Source: Allolobophora icterica
Lineage: Eukaryota; Annelida; Clitellata; Crassiclitellata; Lumbricidae
DNA: 64,000 nt
Direction of reading: 5' to 3'
NCBI GenBank assembly: GCA_963556255.1
Contig: OY744604.1
Location: forward strand, 21,194,566 to 21,258,565
In this document: positions 53,690-64,000 of the stretch, one piece after another
How positions within the stretch are numbered: position 1 is the first letter of the stretch
How the letters are laid out: each line of letters starts with the position of its first letter
Notes under the pieces: generated by a model
Database searches by the model: none
What the model was told of the DNA's origin: nothing
Seen by the model: only the letters and a program-made list of their open reading frames with translations
Position numbers and translations under genes: made by a program

Positions 53690-54078
53690 ATAAAAAAGAA
53701 GATAACTCCTTCAAAAGAACCAGGGAAGAAGAAGGGAAAGAAAACAGGAAACATTATGGAAAAGAAAATGCCGAAGGTTAATGAAAAGAGAAGTGAAAAG
53801 CAAAATGGAAAGAAAATAGAAAAGAAAACAGGAAACGAAAATAGTCGAAAGGAAAATTAGGAAGAAGACAACAAGAAAAAGAAAACTCTCTGAAATTGAA
53901 GAAGATGAAGAAGATGACACAGAGTGTCTCTATTGTGCTGACTTATTTTCAGCTTCTGCTGAGGGTTGGATTTCGTGCCAGAAATGTCATCTCTGGGCAC
54001 ACAACAGTTGCGCAGGAGCTGATGATGATCAAGAGATATTTGTATGTGAGATTTGCAATGATAGTGACAGTAATTAGG
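53690..54078 (+). pseudogene. pogo-like transposase C-terminal end with PHD-like zinc finger
   Basis: The plus-strand frame ending at 54075-54078 reads IEEDEEDDTECLYCADLF, then EGWISCQKCHLWAHNSCAG and FVCEICN, i.e. CX2C ... CX2C ... H..C ... CX2C, as at the end of some DDE_1 transposases. The preceding K/E-rich tract is in a shifted frame, so at least one frameshift is present. Confidence 0.68.
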
Positions 54079-54214
54079 TAGGGACAAATGACTTTAAATT
54101 AGCTTTTATGTTTACCCTTTTGCTTTGGTTTGGCTTTCTGATTTGCAAGTTAATTGTGAAGTTTACATTTCTAAAGTGAAATTGTCCTTTGGAATAATGT
54201 CCTTTTCTATAGTA

Positions 54215-54920
54215 ACTAGCTGTAAACCCGTGAAAAATCACGGTATATAAAAAACAATTATTATTGCAGTGATAACAATAACGTCATATTATAGGCCTAT
54301 AGCCGTCGTCAAGACAACCGTCAAGACAACCGTCGCCAAGGCGGCAGAATAGTGACGTCACAATAGTGTTTGTTTACGGGACAGACAGACAGACAGACAG
54401 ACAGACGTACAACGGTTATTATGTAAGTTGATTCTAGTAAGGTTTAGTAGTAGTCTTGTGCTGTCGGCTCTAGGAGCCCTAGCGATCGCCATGACACACA
54501 GTCTCCTTTGCCGTCTTGCTACTTCCCCAGTAGCCCTTGAGTCGCGCTCCGGCCTGGGAGTCCCACCATCAGCGCTCCGGCCTGGGAGTCCCACCATCAG
54601 CGACCATCGGCGTGGTTTGGTGTGTCTCATGACGATTTTCTTGGCATGTTAACAGGGGTGGTTTGCCATTGCCTTCCCCTGGTTTTGCCTGCCGTGCCCG
54701 TTCGTTCCCCTTCCTTTGGAAGGGTACCAACAGTTCCCCTTCCTTTGGAAGGGTACCAACAGTCCGCACCACGTGAAGGTGGGCACGGAGGACTTTGGTT
54801 CACCAGCCCAGGTCGGATCCGAGTCTACGCTCATGAGAGACGTCGGTCAGGTCGCCTCCCTGCTTTACTCTGCAACAGAGTGACTGGTGAACCTTTGCGG
54901 ACCAAGTAAGGTTTACCTGT
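54215..54920. mobile_element. Unidentified repeat module inside the pogo-like element
   Basis: It starts near TAGCTGTAAACCCGTGAAAA, has a (CAGA)n run (54380-54403) and then a GC-richer block with two exact tandem duplications: GCGCTCCGGCCTGGGAGTCC (54545 and 54573, 28-base period) and TTCCCCTTCCTTTGGAAGGG (54705 and 54734, 29-base period). The composition differs from the AT-rich surroundings, so it is probably another insertion, but I cannot assign it or define its ends. Confidence 0.45.
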
Positions 54921-56999
54921 ATAAATTAGGCATAGGCCTAAATGTTTGTCACAGGCCTAAACTGTTACCTTGCTGTACAAAATTAAGTCTCTGTGCTTTC
55001 AAAGAAGTTATACTAGTATCCTATAATAATGAGTTTGTTATGGAAATATATATGGGGTAAAATGGACATACCGTGTCCACATTGCCCCACTCACTGGGGT
55101 TATGGACACATTATAAAATATTTCTTTATGTTCTCAACGAATAACTGTTTAGAATATCACACAATGCAGTTGTTCTATTTCAAGATATAGCAATTCTCCT
55201 TCATATTATACAATAATATCTTTTTTACATGCATACGGTCTGCTGAAATGATGACAAATTCTTAAGGTGTCCATATATCCCCGGTCGACCCTAACGAACA
55301 TTGTAACGATTATTACACAAATTGTAACGAAGTAAAAGTACTGAAAAATGGCTCAAATTTTACTTCGTTGAAAGTAAAAGTATTTCCGTTTTGTGATACT
55401 TCGTTACAAGTGAAAGTACTGAAACTTTTACTTAAGTACAGTAACGCGTTACTTTTACTTCGTTACTGTACAACACTGGGTTTCAACCATGATTTTTTTC
55501 TTGGAATCAGATTCATCAGCCACTGACATATCCACAATGGAATCTCTGTCTTTCCGAACTCTATAATTGTGTTGCTTATAGTCAGTATAGTAATATCATG
55601 TTTTTGAGCCAGCTCAGTTTGCTTCATTCTCAATCCGTTCAGACTCAGACTCAAATTTATTTCACATATTTTTCATATCGTTTTAAAATACTTGAATCCA
55701 AAGAGAAGCTGTTATCAGAACAATGCTACTTCTTTGTAAATAGGCCTATATGGTTAAACAGAAAACATTCTCTGGCACTAAACTGAAAACATTCGCTGGC
55801 ACTTTTTAAAAGGATATTAAAAGAACTAAGAATTCGAACGTATCAAGTGTTACAAAAATACCCTTTGCCTCAACCAACTGTTTAGTAGTGTAGTTTTTAA
55901 TCTTACCATCCACGATTCTTTGCAGGGCAACTATTAGCTAGTGCTAGTAAATTCTGGATGAGTGCATCTCCTGATGATTTCCTGGATGCCCATCTGGTAC
56001 ACAAAGTATTTTTTAGAGTGAACGCGAAAGATTCCATATGATTGCATTGTTCTTCTTTTAATATTGATAGACGTGATAAACTTTTAGAATTCAGTTTCCA
56101 GATCACAGTAGGCCGATTTGATTTTCAATTAGTTTAATGGCTTATTTTGTTATACAAAGCAGACGAATGAGACCGCTGAGACGATGCTAAGATAAATAAA
56201 GTAAATAAACTTTCGGTTGTAAACCTTTTCTGTGAAACAGTAACTAAATTAAACTGGAGAAAAGGCCCCACATTTTGGAAAATGGTCTCAGAGGAGCGGG
56301 CGCTCTTCTGCTTCCCCCAGCTACGCCTCTGGGTCTGGCATTGCATTGACGGCCTCCACTTTATATAACAGGGTATTTTTTTTACTTCTTTAAATGTTTA
56401 CAGTGTCTGTCATTAATTAGGTTTTAATAGTGCTTGTTCACTCATCGGCATACTAAGCCGTAAATTACAAAAATTCGTTTATAATAAATTTTGAAGAAAA
56501 ATATTAACAAAGTAACAAATTAAGTAAACATTGAGGGCAAAATATTTTTGAGTTCTGTTAATTCGTAATAGTTTAAGCCGTTAGCGTGTGGCCACCATAG
56601 GTTTTAAGAAAAATAGAGCGCCACAGGCTTGCTGGAAGAAAACTCCTTGGCTCTACTTAGAAAAGTATGTAACTAAGAAAATGGCATTATCACAACTTCG
56701 TGGATGGTAACAACACAAAGATGCACATACAAAGAAGTGGGTGCATGCGACAAACCAAATACAATCTGACAGTTAAGCACAATTTGTTTCCCGTGTAGGG
56801 CTCATATATAGGATTTTATATTTCAGAGCGCATTTTGTAGTGAAAAAGATGTTTATAGACTTTCTTTTGCTTATTTCATATACGCTGTATTTTAAATAAA
56901 ACGATTTGTTACTCTTAACTACTTACTTTTCAGTGGATAGGTAGGCATATGACGCTCTGTTTTCTCTTGCAATCTATGGTAATTATTTTTCCTAGTTGC

Positions 57000-57222
57000 A
57001 ATCAACACGGTATGTGTTAGCCGCTGGAATCGTTTACAAGTCATGCAACTTCCTCTATTCTCCTCTAAACATGCATCGCATGGAAGTCCTTAAGAGCAGA
57101 CTGATCTGAAACATCTGCTGCTTGTATCAGCCTCTCAAAAGAGAAAATATTAGGATCGGTAAAGACTGCAATGGAACATATGTTTATATCACTGCTGGAC
57201 TCTTTAGAAGCCATCATCTTGT
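57000..57222 (-). pseudogene. Relic of TRIM-NHL exon 1
   Basis: The minus strand reads MMASKESSSDINICSIAVFT, then FSFERLIQAADVSDQ. The matching part of the intact gene is the N-terminus up to DPKA, then FIERLIQVSAVTK; the RING core between them is deleted. Downstream words (GCATGGAAGTCCTTAAGAG) parallel the B-box 1 start of exon 1. Same orientation as the intact gene and 6 kb upstream of it. Confidence 0.72.
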
Positions 57223-57469
57223 CTAAGTCCAAAATTCTACAGCACTTGCAGTTTCACTATTGCCATCACAGCGTTATATTTTATCGTTTAGAAGATCTTT
57301 AATTAACAAAATACCTAAACGCAGCTGTATGTTCTATATGGACCTAGTAGGAACTTACTGTCAGAACATATTCGTTATACTTAGAGTTATGGATTAAAAT
57401 ATGGATAGTTGAATTCTGTTAACTGCGCTTAATGTTTAATCACTTGATTGATCCTCGATATCTACTGCT

Positions 57470-57668
57470 ATCATGCAGACCCGCGCCTTCTCGGTGGTTG
57501 GCCCGACCATATGGAATGGCCTTCCCCCTGAGCTGCGCCTACATCCTAGGTCTTCCTCTGGTACCTTCTATGATCACCTGAAAACTGCTCTTTTTCGCCG
57601 TGCTGGAGTCGGGAGCGCCTCTGAGCAGTTCCCTTGAAGTGGCGCTATATAAATAAATATACGAATGA
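57470..57668 (+). pseudogene. L2-type LINE 3' end
   Basis: Plus strand: MQTRAFSVVGPTIWNGLPPE, LKTALFRRAGVGSASE, then CTCTGAGCAGTTCCCTTGAA, GTGGCGCTATATAAATAAAT and a degraded tail. It matches the end of the minus-strand LINE at 7200-8386 (QRRAFSVVGPTVWNDLP ... SASE). 56340-56999 and 57669-58255 contain nothing assignable. Confidence 0.85.
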
Positions 57669-58255
57669 ATCTAAATGTCCTTGCACCTTGGCAAACAACA
57701 GTAACACTCTAATTAACTGAATAATTTTTAGTCAGATATATAGATCCGTTACCTTAAATAACCATTTCGTTTGAAATTTAATGATCGATCCTCACTGTTT
57801 AACAAGGTTCTTTTTGGAACAACTATTCTCAAATGCTGACATTTTGCCATTAATTTGAGAATTTTGCATTGAGCAACACCAAATTATTGTTATGTGAAGC
57901 GGTAAAATTCGCTCTCTAAGTAAAATAGAGAGAAAACACTACTGAAGCAGATGATAAGGCAAGAATAGCCTTTCTGCTTCGTTTATAGGCTATTATGAAA
58001 AAGAGACTGGATTGAGTCTATTTTGAATTTCAGAATTCACAAAATAAATTAGAAATTTGAAAAACATATTGCATTTCAGTCTAAGTTTAGCATATGCGGG
58101 AGTTCACTTTTCTGCATATTCAAAATTGCTGATGTAACCCAATAGCTATGTTAACAATTTTTGTAACTACTTTGGTTGGTTTCTGATGTAGCGTAAGCCA
58201 ATTCCAACACCCAATTTAAACTGTATAATTTTTGCCAACTGGGTCAACTTTTTAA

Positions 58256-59045
58256 TTTTTTTATTTAATGATCCCAAACGTACATTACATACAACAATTC
58301 ACAAAAACTCAAAATGTAACTTCGTATATTGACCAGGGGAACATTCGGGACCAAAAAGAGACACAAGCCCCGCTAATTAAGAATCCCTTAGTCAAGGTCA
58401 AAACTCAATGAACCAATGATTGCCGTTTGTCATAACAAAAGAAAAATGAAAATAATCTTCCCACTTGAAAAAAGTTAACAAATTGAGGACTAATTAAGCA
58501 AGCTAACATAACTTCCATCAGCAAAATTGTCCAAAAGATAAAACCTTCACGAGTTCTTAAGCTTGCTCCATAATATCATTTAATTAAAGGTTGTAAGTGG
58601 GAACTGTTCGAATGCTTAGGCCTATTGGTATGTATTCTAAATTTTTGGCCCATTACAACAAATACAAAACGACGATAGTTATAGTCATGCACGTCTACTA
58701 TGGTACTACCTTAGTAAAGAAGTTTAAAAAAGCAAGAAATTTATGTATGAAATTACCTGTTTAGTAGTGATTAACCTTCTATAATGTCATAGTGTTATAT
58801 TCATGATATCTGAGTGCCATGTGTGAATTGTAAGTATCTCCCGCAACAATTGTAATAGCCCTCGTTTGTGCCAGTACAATAGATCTTAGCCTGGTAGAGT
58901 AGTTCGAGGTCCAAACAATTTTACCATAAATATAATAAGGGTTGCGAAAATTTATTAGAATGAGATAAGATATTCTCGATAATACACGAAACTTTTTAGC
59001 GATTTTAGCTGCAATGCTGTTGATGTGTTCTGTCCAAGTCAACCA
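58256..59045 (-). pseudogene. CR1-group LINE (family A) fragment
   Basis: The minus-strand frame 59042-58779 reads MTWTEHINSIAAKIAKKFRV and NPYYIYGKIVWTSNY, the region following the RT active site in family A. The 3' UTR block AGCGGGGCTTGTGTCTC (reverse of 58360-58380) is shared with other copies. Degenerate. 59046-60206 downstream has a CTAC/CCAC-rich simple region (59965-60050) and no gene. Confidence 0.7.
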
Positions 59046-60214
59046 TGACTACAAGGAATTTAGCCGACCAGACTTGGGGAAATAACTAGAAACATACGTA
59101 AATACATATATGGTGCACACATAAACTTGAAAATCTTATAGAGATTCTCTACTAAAAGATACAGAAATTGCACCTCCCATAGATTCATTTCCTAGGTCCT
59201 CCACACGATTTGGTCTCTCAAACCATCGCAAGCCCATATATTCTGAAATAATTCAGAAACTTTATGCCTAGTTTCTAATATATATGCAAATAATAAATAC
59301 AAGTGAACAAACTGCTGTCTTTTAGATTTACTGAGGAAATTAGCAACAGACAATTTCTTTCGGAATACTCACATAAAGAGACAGAAAGATGCTGCCTTCG
59401 AGTATAGGTATCAGCGAATACTCGTTTCTATAGTATATGTTTATATAAAACAAGAGGAAAATATGTCGAAAGGAGAGAAAAACAGATGTATATAGGGACA
59501 TCTTTTACAGTTATGGTTATCATGTAATTACCAGTAGTATTCACAACAAAAAACTTACTATATTTATTAACAGAACGCTAGTAAAAACTTTTGATGCACC
59601 ACATTTTCAAAATAATAACAAAAACATATGTACAATGCAATTGCATGCAATCGATATAGATCTGCTTTACAAAACCCTAATTATGTAGGAATGTGTCAGG
59701 ACACTGAATTTTATTTAACGCATTCGTGGTAACTCACAGGAGCATTGTACCTACGAATATCTAACAGTCTGAATAAGTGCGTTTAAAGACAGTGCGCAAA
59801 TGTATCCTGCATAAAGTCAAAGGCAACAGTACGTTAATGTAGTGGGGGACTGTTCCAGGAGGAGGGTCCAACTCACGATGGGCTTGAGTTAAAGTGCCTT
59901 AACTCTGTCTTTATTTTATCAGATCTACACGTCACTCCGAAGTTCTTCTTTCCTTGTCGGATACTATACTGCCACTACTACTACCAATACCACTACCACC
60001 ACCACCACTGCTAACACCCTACTACACTACTACCACTACCATTAGTCCTACTAGGGCCCTTTTGCTAATAATGATTAAATTAAATATTAAATATTTAATT
60101 GAAGAGGAGCGTAGCCGACTGATTAAAGCGAGAGTTAGGGATCGGGTCGGAATTTAGTAGGCCTGTATAGGGACCTCGAGCAAGTCCGTGACTCACAATT
60201 GCTCAGCGCTATAC

Positions 60215-61477
60215 TAGTCCCCGGCGCCGCCGCCATCCGCCGCCGCCGCCGCCGCTAAGCTCTCAAGTCGAAACCAGTCGCTAAGCTATCGACTGCTAGC
60301 GACTTCGTTCACTTAGTATTTTGCTTGTTGTTTTAACCGCGGTTTCAAATTTTCGATTTGACGAAGACATCAGCAAGAAGACATGAGCAAAACTTACAAT
60401 ACAATGCAATACAATACAATATTCATTTGTTGAGGAAAACAAGCCGACATGCCGCAACTTGGAACATTATAAGTGAGAGAGTTTGCTCTATTGGCAAGAG
60501 TTCTTACAGAGAATACGGGGTATATAGTTGTTGTCGTTTTGGTAAAGTGAATTTATACATTATATTACGAAGATGGTGTTGATGATTACAAAGAGGGGAA
60601 TTAGGCAGGGTGAGAATTGTCGGGATTGGGGTTCAACCCCCTAGTCTTTCTTTGGATCCCCACAGTTGTCTTCAGTGCACACTCAGAGGGTAATTTCCAA
60701 CCCCCTCAGTTGTGCTGGTGTAATTTAGCATTATTTGATTCTGAATCTCTGACAAAGTGAAGAAATTTCCATGGTGTATCATGTATGCGTTTTTGAATTT
60801 TCTCAACAAAGGAATTGATTTTGATTCGAGTTTGACTTGCAAAACTGCTAGCGTTGCTGCGTTGAAATCTGCTGCTTTCAAATTTCGTTGACATGGGTTT
60901 GCAAAATACGAATAAAATATTCAACTCCACGTGGATCCAAGTCTAAACCCCAGTCTTTTTTCTACAACTCTCACACTGGGAATAAGTGCCGGAGTATATG
61001 AATCTCGTTCTCTGCTACTTCCTGAAAGAGGCACGCATAAGCAGTTTCGGCCAACTGGTTGGCCGTAAGATCGGGTACTGCTATAAATCCTCCTCGCTTC
61101 ATTCGATTTAGCAAGCGCTCAATTTCACGAATTCATATTAACATCAAATTTCACAGTCATCGGTCTGTCCCCTGTCAGCATGCCCACGTCCCATATTGGA
61201 CCCGTATAGAGCCATATGGGTTCCATCTAATGCCCACGGAAATGATGGCAGAGTCAGTACAGTATGCGGTAAAATGCATTATATTGTTAGGCAACCAGGA
61301 ATGTACATTAGACATACCTTATTACCAGAGAAGTCGATAGCAAGTCGCTAAGTCAGTCGATAAGTCTAAGCGACTTAGTCAGTCGATAAGCATGCGACTT
61401 AGTCGACTGAGTCGCTAAGTCAGTCGCTAACTCATCAAGTCAGTCGCTAACTCCTTAGCGACTGACTCCGGGGACTA
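60215..61477. mobile_element. Inverted-repeat element Y, complete
   Basis: Ends TAGTCCCCGG (60215) and CCGGGGACTA (ending 61477) with an exact 8-base duplication CGCTATAC at 60207-60214 and 61478-61485. The inner ends carry repeated GTCGCTAAG / TAGCGAC words: left about 60250-60310 beside a GCC-rich tract, right about 61340-61460 as an array. The interior has a reversed LINE 3' tail (CAATA)n at 60395-60425, and minus-strand frames (60930-60672) that I do not recognise. An 8-base duplication fits hAT or P-type elements; the TAG end is unusual for hAT. Confidence 0.85.
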
Positions 61478-61485
61478 CGCTATAC

Positions 61486-61650
61486 TCCGTGACCGATCGA
61501 GTCGAACTGCTACGATCGACATGGCTCGGTCGACGATCGACTCGATCGATTTTGTCGACTAGTCGACCTCTCGTCGACTCGATCGACTTGGCAAATAAAC
61601 AATAGACTTTGTCGACTAGGACTGTAGTCTCTTGGCCAAAATGGCTGACG
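61486..61650 (-). mobile_element. Element X, inverted right end (truncated)
   Basis: Following TATA(C), CTCCGTGACCGATCGAGTCG and the next 150 bases match the inverted right end of X copy 1 (23700-23857), including CGACTAGTCGACCTCTCGTC. Homology fades near 61640. Y inserted right at its border, so its outer flank is lost. Confidence 0.75.
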
Positions 61651-61954
61651 ACGTTGCATTCTTATGCTACAGTACCTAAATTACTTATGAACTTCAACTG
61701 CACACCATTCATCAAACTGGTAAGTAAAATTTCAGGCATAATAATATCGCGTGTGGTTGACTTGAGCTAATCTCTCAAAACATTCATGCTACAAACTCCA
61801 GACAAAACACAAACTGCTCAAGATTACTCAAGTTAGTTACTACAATAGTCTTTAGTGCATAGGTTAAAGTTCCACAGAACAGCGAAACAAAGCTACCCCA
61901 GTATATGACTCTTATTGAAACTATTATTCATTGTCCGAACATTGTTAATGTAAG

Positions 61955-62014
61955 TAAATAAGTAAGTATATTCTTTATTAAAAGGCACTAGCAAACGCAC
62001 AGCGCTGTACATAG
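61955..62014 (-). repeat. LINE/SINE-type 3' end
   Basis: AAGTAAATAAGTAAGTATAT, TCTTTATTAAAAGGCACTAG and CAAACGCACAGCGCTGTACA match the block at 28225-28275. It directly precedes X copy 2. Confidence 0.65.
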
Positions 62015-62171
62015 TATACCCCGTGATCGATCGAGTCAGTCGATCAAATCGATCGAAACTCGGCCAAGTCGAGTCGGTCGAAAAATCTTCGACTCGATCG
62101 ACTTGCAAGTCGAGTCGATCATATGGTTTGACAAGTCGAGTCGATCGTTGTTTCCTCGACTCGACTCGACT

Positions 62172-62438
62172 CAGGGGCGGATCTAGACTTTTACTTTACG
62201 GGGGGCGATTTCGTGGACGTCCTAAAATTAGAATTACTTATCAAGTTTAAAGCATGTTTAAAGCAAGGGCGTGTAGAAGTAATATTCAAACTGCAGTCCG
62301 GCGCTGTACATGCGTAATAATAATCACACGACATTTATCCTGTAGCACAGCATAGCATATGAATTTTTTTAATTTTAAATAATTTTGACTCTTAGGGGGG
62401 GGCGATCGCCCCAATCGCCCCCTCTGGATCCGCCAATG
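62172..62438. mobile_element. Small hAT-like element in X copy 2
   Basis: Ends CAGGGGCGGATCTAGAC and inverted CATTGGCGGATCCAGAG; 8-base duplication ACTCGACT at 62164-62171 and 62439-62446. The empty site is seen in X copy 1 near 23030-23045. 267 bases, non-coding. Confidence 0.88.
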
Positions 62439-62556
62439 ACTCGACTATGAAATATTTTTATTACTATTTTTGCGGCTACTTCACAAAATGACCCACATGA
62501 TGTGATGACGTAATGCTTTGTAAACGTACAACTACCGTATTAACCTGATTTGAAGT

Positions 62557-63586
62557 CAGTGGCGTGCAGAGGTTCTTTGATGCCCGGGGCCAACCCCTTC
62601 ATTGGATGCCCCTAAATTGTTCTTTCCCTAATTCATTCCCCTCCCCTCCCACTGCACTGTGCTGCCCCCTCTCCCTTTCCCCCAGGAAATTTTTGAGAAT
62701 TGCACATTGCCGTATGGTACTTTTAGCCTATTTTGACGATCGGAAACCGAATTGTAGACTTTGTATTTTATGCTTAGGAAGTTAGGCTACTATTACTAAT
62801 CATAGTATAGCCTGTATGGAAAACATGACATAAAAACTTGCGCACTCATGTCTTACTTCGCGATGTATTGTAAACATAAATATTTGAATGGCGATTTATT
62901 GGCGGCCGGTTATTAGTAACTTGCAACGAAATAGTTGCAAGAACACAAGATTTATCTAAAGTAAAGACGAATGCAGGGCCGTAGCCAGGATTTTGTTTCG
63001 GAGGGTGTTTTCTGTTTCGGGGGGTGTTTTCTCATCCTTAAGCAAGCCGACATGCAACCGAGTCAACCGACCAAGGGGTTTGTAGTTAGTAAATGCATTA
63101 TTTCATTTTTACATTATTTAATTTCGGGGGGTATTTAAACACCAAGAACACCCCTCTAGCTGCGGCCTTGGGTCACGAATGGTACGCGTATACCCGCCAA
63201 GCCAACGTCGGCTGATATTAATGGTTGTCTGCAAATGTTTGATTAAATCCTTACAAAATAGACAATAAAATTACTTACTGTTGCGTCTTGCCGAAAAAAT
63301 TCTAACAGACGACGCTAACCTAATTAAACCATCTGAACGATAATACAATCATAACACTGCCGTTGTCAACCGCTGATGATTTCATAACACGATAAAAGGG
63401 TTCGCAATGCATTAGATACTATTATTAGTACTCAAACTACGGCATACGATTCGTATGATACGAAATTAGTCCGTCAATACACAAGCGAAAGAGATGTGAC
63501 TGGGCCATCGCCAACCGTTGGATGCCCCCCCCCGGCTGGATGCCCGGGGCCGTCGCACCCTCGGCACCCCCCTCTGCACGCCACTG
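62557..63586. mobile_element. hAT-like element in X copy 2
   Basis: Perfect inverted ends CAGTGGCGTGCAGAGG; 8-base duplication TTTGAAGT at 62549-62556 and 63587-63594. Copy 1 of X shows the empty site (CTGATTTGAAGTTCAGTGC near 23148). 1030 bases, with ATGCCCGGGGCC near both ends; no transposase recognised. Confidence 0.93.
62974..63170. mobile_element. Probable small hAT-like element inside the previous one
   Basis: CAGGGCCGTAGCCAGGATTT at the left and inverted CAAGGCCGCAGCTAGAGGG at the right; both sides are near ACGAATG, but offset by a few bases on the right, so the target duplication is imperfect. Confidence 0.5.
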
Positions 63587-64000
63587 TTTGAAGTTCAGTG
63601 CAAATTATGAGCCTTTTGGTGATTTCGTATAGTGGAAGCTGCAGATACTTTTTCACAGTTTTACGGTGAAAATGGAAAGATTATGATTAGTTTAAAATGC
63701 GCTAGTTTCAGGAAATTTCAGCTCCGTAGTCAGTAACGACGATCTCAAAACGTTCGAATGTCTGTATGTTAGGACGGGACTGAATGCTTCGATTTTGGCC
63801 AAGAGCAGTGGCTCGGAAAGTGTTTAAAAGTTGCGTGAGCTAACCTCAGCCAAGTAGGCTACAGACCTAAGATGGATAGAATTATACATTTTAGGCCTAT
63901 CCGATATAACCAATAAGAATATTTTGTCATTTTTTACAATCGGTGGAAAAGTTTATTATACATGGCCTACATATTCATGAAATGAAACGCGTCTATAGCA

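Larger units (their letters stand above)
52990..55291 (+). mobile_element. pogo-like DNA transposon remnant
   Basis: Ends GGGTCGACCGAGGTAATATGG and inverted GGGTCGACCGGGGATATATGG with TA on both outer sides (52988-52989 and 55292-55293). Internal words such as GGTAATATGGACACC and TATTGCCCC echo the ends. Plus-strand coding at 53690-54078 gives a basic lysine-rich tract, then an acidic tract and a C-terminal zinc finger (separate entry) like that of pogo/jerky-type transposases. The DDE core is not visible, so it is an internally reduced copy. Confidence 0.8.
52368..55478. mobile_element. hAT-like element B with ACTTAAGTAAAAG subterminal repeats
   Basis: Ends CAGTGTTGTTCAAAGTA and inverted CAGTGTTGTACAGTAACG; exact 8-base duplication GGTTTCAA (52360-52367 and 55479-55486). 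The first 170 and last 170 bases are rich in ACTTAAGTAAAAGTA in both directions. No own transposase is visible. It holds an L2-type LINE tail trace (52540-52575) and the pogo-like element. Confidence 0.92.
51566..56331 (-). mobile_element. hAT transposon with decayed transposase and nested elements
   Basis: Left end CAGTGGCGTAGCCAGG, right end inverted CAGAGGCGTAGCTGGG; flanks GGTCTGGT (51558-51565) and GGTCTGGC (56332-56339), 7 of 8 equal. Minus-strand transposase pieces: LKNTLCTRWASRKSSGDALI (about 56020-55960), then ELAQKHDITILTISNTIIEF (about 55610), interrupted after MVET by hAT B; the frame resumes YLVSLDCVTNSTTKRF (52355-52310) and ends with the dimerisation-domain-like IVAHFLSLPINSIGAE (about 52015-51965). 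Multiple stops make it dead. Confidence 0.78.
62019..64000. mobile_element. Element X, copy 2, running off the window, with nested elements
   Basis: It begins after TATA with CCCCGTGATCGATCGAGTCA and follows copy 1 (22890-23580) closely to the window end once two insertions are removed. About 670 of an expected 970 bases are inside the window. The equivalent of the 73-codon frame of copy 1 has a stop soon after its internal ATG. Confidence 0.88.

Overview
This window is from an animal nuclear genome, probably a marine invertebrate. It has spliced GT-AG exons with the standard code, dense animal-type transposons (CR1/L2 and RTE LINEs, hAT, Tc1/mariner, pogo-like, LTR elements) and long microsatellites. 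The large retrotransposon at the left end has the Gmr1-type domain order (integrase before reverse transcriptase), a group first described in deuterostomes. Together with the TRIM-NHL gene this makes a deuterostome such as an echinoderm or cephalochordate a reasonable guess, but molluscs and other lophotrochozoans are not excluded by sequence alone.

Only one host gene looks intact: a minus-strand, three-exon TRIM-NHL gene (about 42.5-50.7 kb) whose exon phases and splice sites fit together into a 785-residue RING / B-box / coiled-coil / NHL protein. Decayed pieces of paralogues lie on both sides (35.7 kb, 39.2 kb and 57.0 kb), so this was once a tandem TRIM-NHL locus.

Most of the remaining sequence is transposon. 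0-6.3 kb: Gmr1-like LTR element with coiled-coil plus SCAN-like Gag, frameshifted in gag and RNase H. 6.8-10.5 kb: L2-type LINEs, one inserted in the endonuclease of an older one. 11.7-17.0 kb: CR1-group LINE (family A), L2-like LINE (family B) and a LINE ORF1 relic. 17.4-20.2 kb: young coding-poor LTR element inside a (CATA)n tract. 20.9-21.9 kb: tandem repeats. 22.4-24.5 kb: hAT-like copy, a TCGA-rich inverted-repeat element (called X) and part of another (called Y). 26.4-32.5 kb: a LINE containing an hAT-like element, which contains both another hAT-like element and a LINE, the LINE in turn split by a solo LTR. 33.0-34.8 kb: internally deleted mariner with a small inserted element. 35.8-42.2 kb: split RTE LINE, small inverted-repeat elements and an hAT with a LINE inside. 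51.6-56.3 kb: hAT containing hAT containing a pogo-like element. 57-64 kb: TRIM relic, LINE pieces, Y, X and hAT-like insertions in X.

The nesting is supported by paired target-site duplications read directly from the sequence, and in several cases by an interrupted coding frame or an empty-site copy elsewhere in the window. No tRNA, rRNA or CRISPR feature was found.
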